DNA of 64,000 nucleotides from Alcaligenaceae bacterium (GTDB taxonomy: Bacteria; Pseudomonadota; Gammaproteobacteria; Burkholderiales; Burkholderiaceae_B). Location: the NCBI GenBank assembly GCA_013416485.1, contig JACCEO010000010.1:47371-111370 (forward strand), written 5' to 3'. A program made the translations under genes and the position numbers. Positions 62,360-64,000 of this stretch are shown piece after piece. The notes beneath the pieces were generated by a model. That model saw nothing but the letters and a program-made list of their open reading frames with translations, ran no database searches and was not told the origin of the DNA. Position 1 is the stretch's first letter. The number at the start of each line of letters is the position of its first letter.

Positions 62360-62725
62360 GGGGTCGATCCGGCTTCGACGTGGGTCACGAAACAGAGCAG
62401 GGCATGTCGAGCACCAGTAAGCTCGTAAATCCACTGGAAAACTATAAACGCCAACGACGAGCGTTTCGCTTTAGCCGCTTAAGGCGGTAAGCCGCTGCAC
62501 TGATTTGTCTTTGGGTCAGGTAGGGTAAAACTTACAGCAGCGTCACTTACAAAGAATCGGATAGGGTTGGGTCACTCAGCCACTTCTTAAATTGATGTGA
62601 ATCGCTAAGGAAAGGCCTGTCAGTAGGCATAATCCAAGGCTAAAACTTAAAATTAACTGACTACACATGTAGAACTGCCTGCAGAGGGCTTGCGGACGGG
62701 GGTTCAATTCCCCCCGACTCCACCA
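62360..62725 (+). ncRNA. ssrA: Transfer-messenger RNA (tmRNA, ssrA)
   Basis: The 5' end GGGGTCG pairs with 3' CGACTCC before the encoded CCA. TTCAATTC gives the T-loop. The tag reading frame at 62450-62482 encodes ANDERFALAA then TAA, the betaproteobacterial type. It rescues stalled ribosomes. Its 3' end resembles a tRNA and is a common integration site. Confidence 0.97.
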
Positions 62726-62747
62726 AGACAAGTAGCAAAAACCCTTC

Positions 62748-62783
62748 AAAACCCGCATATTTAAACGATATGCGGGTTTTTTC
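62748..62783 (+). terminator. Terminator of ssrA
   Basis: AAAACCCGCATAT and ATATGCGGGTTTT form a 13-bp stem with loop TTAAACG, followed by further Ts. Confidence 0.93.
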
Positions 62784-62831
62784 TTGTCAATTCCATCCAA
62801 TCAAATCCATTAAAAGCCAGTTGTCTTTAGA

Positions 62832-62880
62832 GTACTTTTAAGGACACATTTGATTAATCCTATTGTCCGTAAAAAAGTAC
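62832..62880. repeat. Imperfect inverted repeat
   Basis: Left arm GTACTTTTAAGGACA and right arm TGTCCGTAAAAAAGTAC are near-complements around 17 nt of AT-rich DNA. It could be a mobile-element end or a bidirectional hairpin. Confidence 0.55.
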
Positions 62881-62938
62881 CCTATGAGACTAACCGACCT
62901 GGGCCACCTTAGCGTTACCGAAGCGGTTGGCTGAAAAA

Positions 62939-63006
62939 ATCGCGTCCAACTATCGTGTCATTTCGCGAGTCTGCACACGCATAACAACAGCCGCGTTGGG
63001 CGCGAT
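62939..63006. repeat. Inverted repeat resembling integron attC core sites
   Basis: ATCGCGTCCAAC (62939-62950) and GTTGGGCGCGAT (62995-63006) are complementary at 11 of 12 positions. The inner GTCCAAC and GTTGGGC fit the attC R''/R' patterns RYYYAAC and GTTRRRY. L-box pairing inside is weak, so this is only a resemblance. Confidence 0.4.
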
Positions 63007-63044
63007 GACATTTTAATACGGGTAGGCTGTGAAGCAGATTGACT

Positions 63045-63746
63045 CTATTGCGCTTCAGGCTGTAGCGGCAAGATAACATTGTCCTTGATCACAAATACTG
63101 TTGCCCCATCATTTAAATAAGCCCCTGCACTTTTAGTATGTGTGCCGTCGTCATCCCCTATGCCAGGCCAGCTCTCAAAATCTTTTATAGGGTTAGGAAT
63201 CTGTGCTTCAGTTTCAAACACTTTATCAAGATGCGCTTTAATTGCTGTAGACGAATTATCTTCTTTAACACTTGAGGTTTCCAGGACAGCCGCGTAGAAT
63301 TTTCCTTGGAAAAAACACACCGAGCCAATACCTTCCACCCCATCAAGCGCCAGCAGATCCTTATTTTCAATCTTGTAGCACTCTTCGCCGCTCATTCCAA
63401 TTCTTTTTTCGCCCAAATTCTTAAAATCAGCAAGCGAAGAACCAAACGGTACAGATAAGACCTTGGCGGGCTTAGGGATAACCTTGATCGGCAAATCAGA
63501 CACGTTAAAAGCAAACTCTCTGCGGCCCCCTTTAGCCAACGGCACTTCAATAATTACCCGTGACGCAAGGCCTATGGAACCAAGGAACTCAGCCCTATCA
63601 AAATGGGGTCCGATGGCGTCTTGCCATCTACGCAGCATCAGCAGATATTCATTTATTTTTCCATCATCAAATTTCACGGTCACTAGACACATATTGTCTT
63701 TGCAACCAAAGCGATCGCCATGTGGCACTAGCATTGCACCTTGCAC
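63045..63746 (-). CDS. Hypothetical protein, N-terminus probably cut by an IS
   Basis: This 233-residue product is not recognised. Its frame stays open upstream through the IS end (GTG at 63744-63746 is only the first start codon). The true N-terminus was therefore likely lost. Visible are GDRFGCKDNMCLVTVKFDDG (two Cys) and KDFESWPGIGDDDG. There is no TM segment in the remaining part. The upstream part may have held a signal peptide; that is a guess. It may be a pseudogene. Confidence 0.5.
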   Translation of the reverse strand: MQGAMLVPHGDRFGCKDNMCLVTVKFDDGKINEYLLMLRRWQDAIGPHFDRAEFLGSIGLASRVIIEVPLAKGGRREFAFNVSDLPIKVIPKPAKVLSVPFGSSLADFKNLGEKRIGMSGEECYKIENKDLLALDGVEGIGSVCFFQGKFYAAVLETSSVKEDNSSTAIKAHLDKVFETEAQIPNPIKDFESWPGIGDDDGTHTKSAGAYLNDGATVFVIKDNVILPLQPEAQ

Positions 63747-63752
63747 ACCGCT

Positions 63753-64000
63753 TGACCTGCCCCCAAAGTTAGGTACAAAATCAGGTAGAGTCCGTTTAAA
63801 GGAATACGGACATGAAGAAACGATTTACCGAAGAACAGATCATCGGTTTCATCAAGGAAGCGGAAGCTGGCTTAGCGGTTGATGCACTGTGTCGCAAGCA
63901 CGGATTTGGCAACTCCACCTTTTATAAGTGGAAGGCTAAATTCGGCGGCATGGACGTGTCAGAGGCCAAGCGATTAAAGGCACTGGAAGATGAAAACGGT
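63753..64000 (+). mobile_element. Left end of an IS3-family element (runs out of the window)
   Basis: A likely terminal repeat begins TGACCTGCCCCCAAAG at 63753, just at the start of the hypothetical gene. It is followed by a short leader and an IS3 OrfA-type transposase gene at 63812. IS3 ends normally begin with TG. The right end is beyond base 64000. Confidence 0.75.
63812..64000 (+). CDS. IS3-family transposase OrfA, 5' part
   Basis: The first 63 residues are visible (MKKRFTEEQIIGFIKEAEAG, then CRKHGFGNSTFYKWKAKFGGM and EAKRLKALEDENG). This is the helix-turn-helix N-domain and start of the leucine-zipper of the IS3 (IS407-like) OrfA. RBS AAGGA is 7 bp upstream. OrfB, normally made by frameshifting, lies outside the window. 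Confidence 0.9.
   Translation, partial: MKKRFTEEQIIGFIKEAEAGLAVDALCRKHGFGNSTFYKWKAKFGGMDVSEAKRLKALEDENG

Larger units (their letters stand above)
62784..63044. other. Non-coding accessory DNA after ssrA with inverted repeats
   Basis: No convincing ORF is present; ATGAGACTAACCG near 62884 opens only a 16-codon frame. Two inverted repeats stand out (62832-62880 and 62939-63006). The stretch lies between the ssrA terminator and an IS-disrupted gene, so it is probably island DNA. Confidence 0.6.

Noticed and set aside
62884..62934. 16-codon ORF after ssrA beginning MRLTDLG, considered as an integrase remnant
   Set aside because: Far too short and without tyrosine recombinase motifs.

Overview
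The window is ordinary chromosome of a betaproteobacterium, most likely family Alcaligenaceae (Burkholderiales). Four things point there: an OmpA of the Bordetella type (short N-terminus plus an OmpA-C domain), a gyrA-serC-pheA-hisC-tyrA-aroA-cmk-rpsA-ihfB-lapA-lapB-hldA-hldD supercluster, a tmRNA tag ANDERFALAA, and a ccoNOQP-ccoG cbb3 oxidase locus. Base composition is moderate, lower than in Bordetella. No species can be named from the sequence alone.

Layout. 1-8.2 kb: the 3' part of an RtcB RNA ligase gene, tRNA-Met(CAT), an Aer-like PAS chemoreceptor, clpB with a sigma-32-like promoter, a mazEF toxin-antitoxin pair and an FNR-type regulator. 7.9-14.5 kb: a complete minus-strand cbb3 oxidase locus (ccoI-like, ccoS, ccoN, O, Q, P, G, H and one unknown small membrane gene). 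Two perfect FNR boxes sit at its two promoters and a near-match lies upstream of fnr, so the regulator and its main target are side by side. The ccoI-like gene has lost all soluble catalytic domains. 14.6-19 kb: isocitrate lyase, queF, an MFS transporter and pgsA. 19-27 kb: the uvrC-nagZ-acpS-paaG run, orn, an M48 protease, rsgA, a Nudix hydrolase and rplS. 27.2-28.3 kb: a 59-residue membrane ORF behind two tandem LexA-type boxes, then a 1-Cys peroxiredoxin. 28.4-40 kb: acyl-CoA and branched-chain catabolism (acyl-CoA dehydrogenase, quinone reductase, mmsB, an amino-acid binding protein, aldehyde dehydrogenase, enoyl-CoA hydratase, CaiB-type CoA transferase, divergent LysR regulator) and etfBA, which takes electrons from acyl-CoA dehydrogenases. 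40-43.5 kb: a histone-deacetylase-like amidohydrolase, a lytic transglycosylase, cysM and a ComEA-like protein. 43.6-58.4 kb: heptose/LPS genes and the long gyrA-to-ihfB run for aromatic amino acids, translation and DNA topology. 58.8-62.3 kb: ompA, ubiG, gph, sstT. 62.36 kb onward: tmRNA, then accessory DNA with inverted repeats, a hypothetical gene that appears cut by an IS3-family element, and the start of that element.

The most interesting observations are: (1) the apparently SOS-controlled small membrane protein at 27324-27503 with two CTGT-N8-ACAG boxes; (2) the CPC-containing P-type ATPase membrane domain without A, P or N domains inside the cbb3 locus; (3) the symmetric FNR circuit; (4) a 16-bp perfect palindrome upstream of aceA; (5) the accessory boundary next to ssrA.
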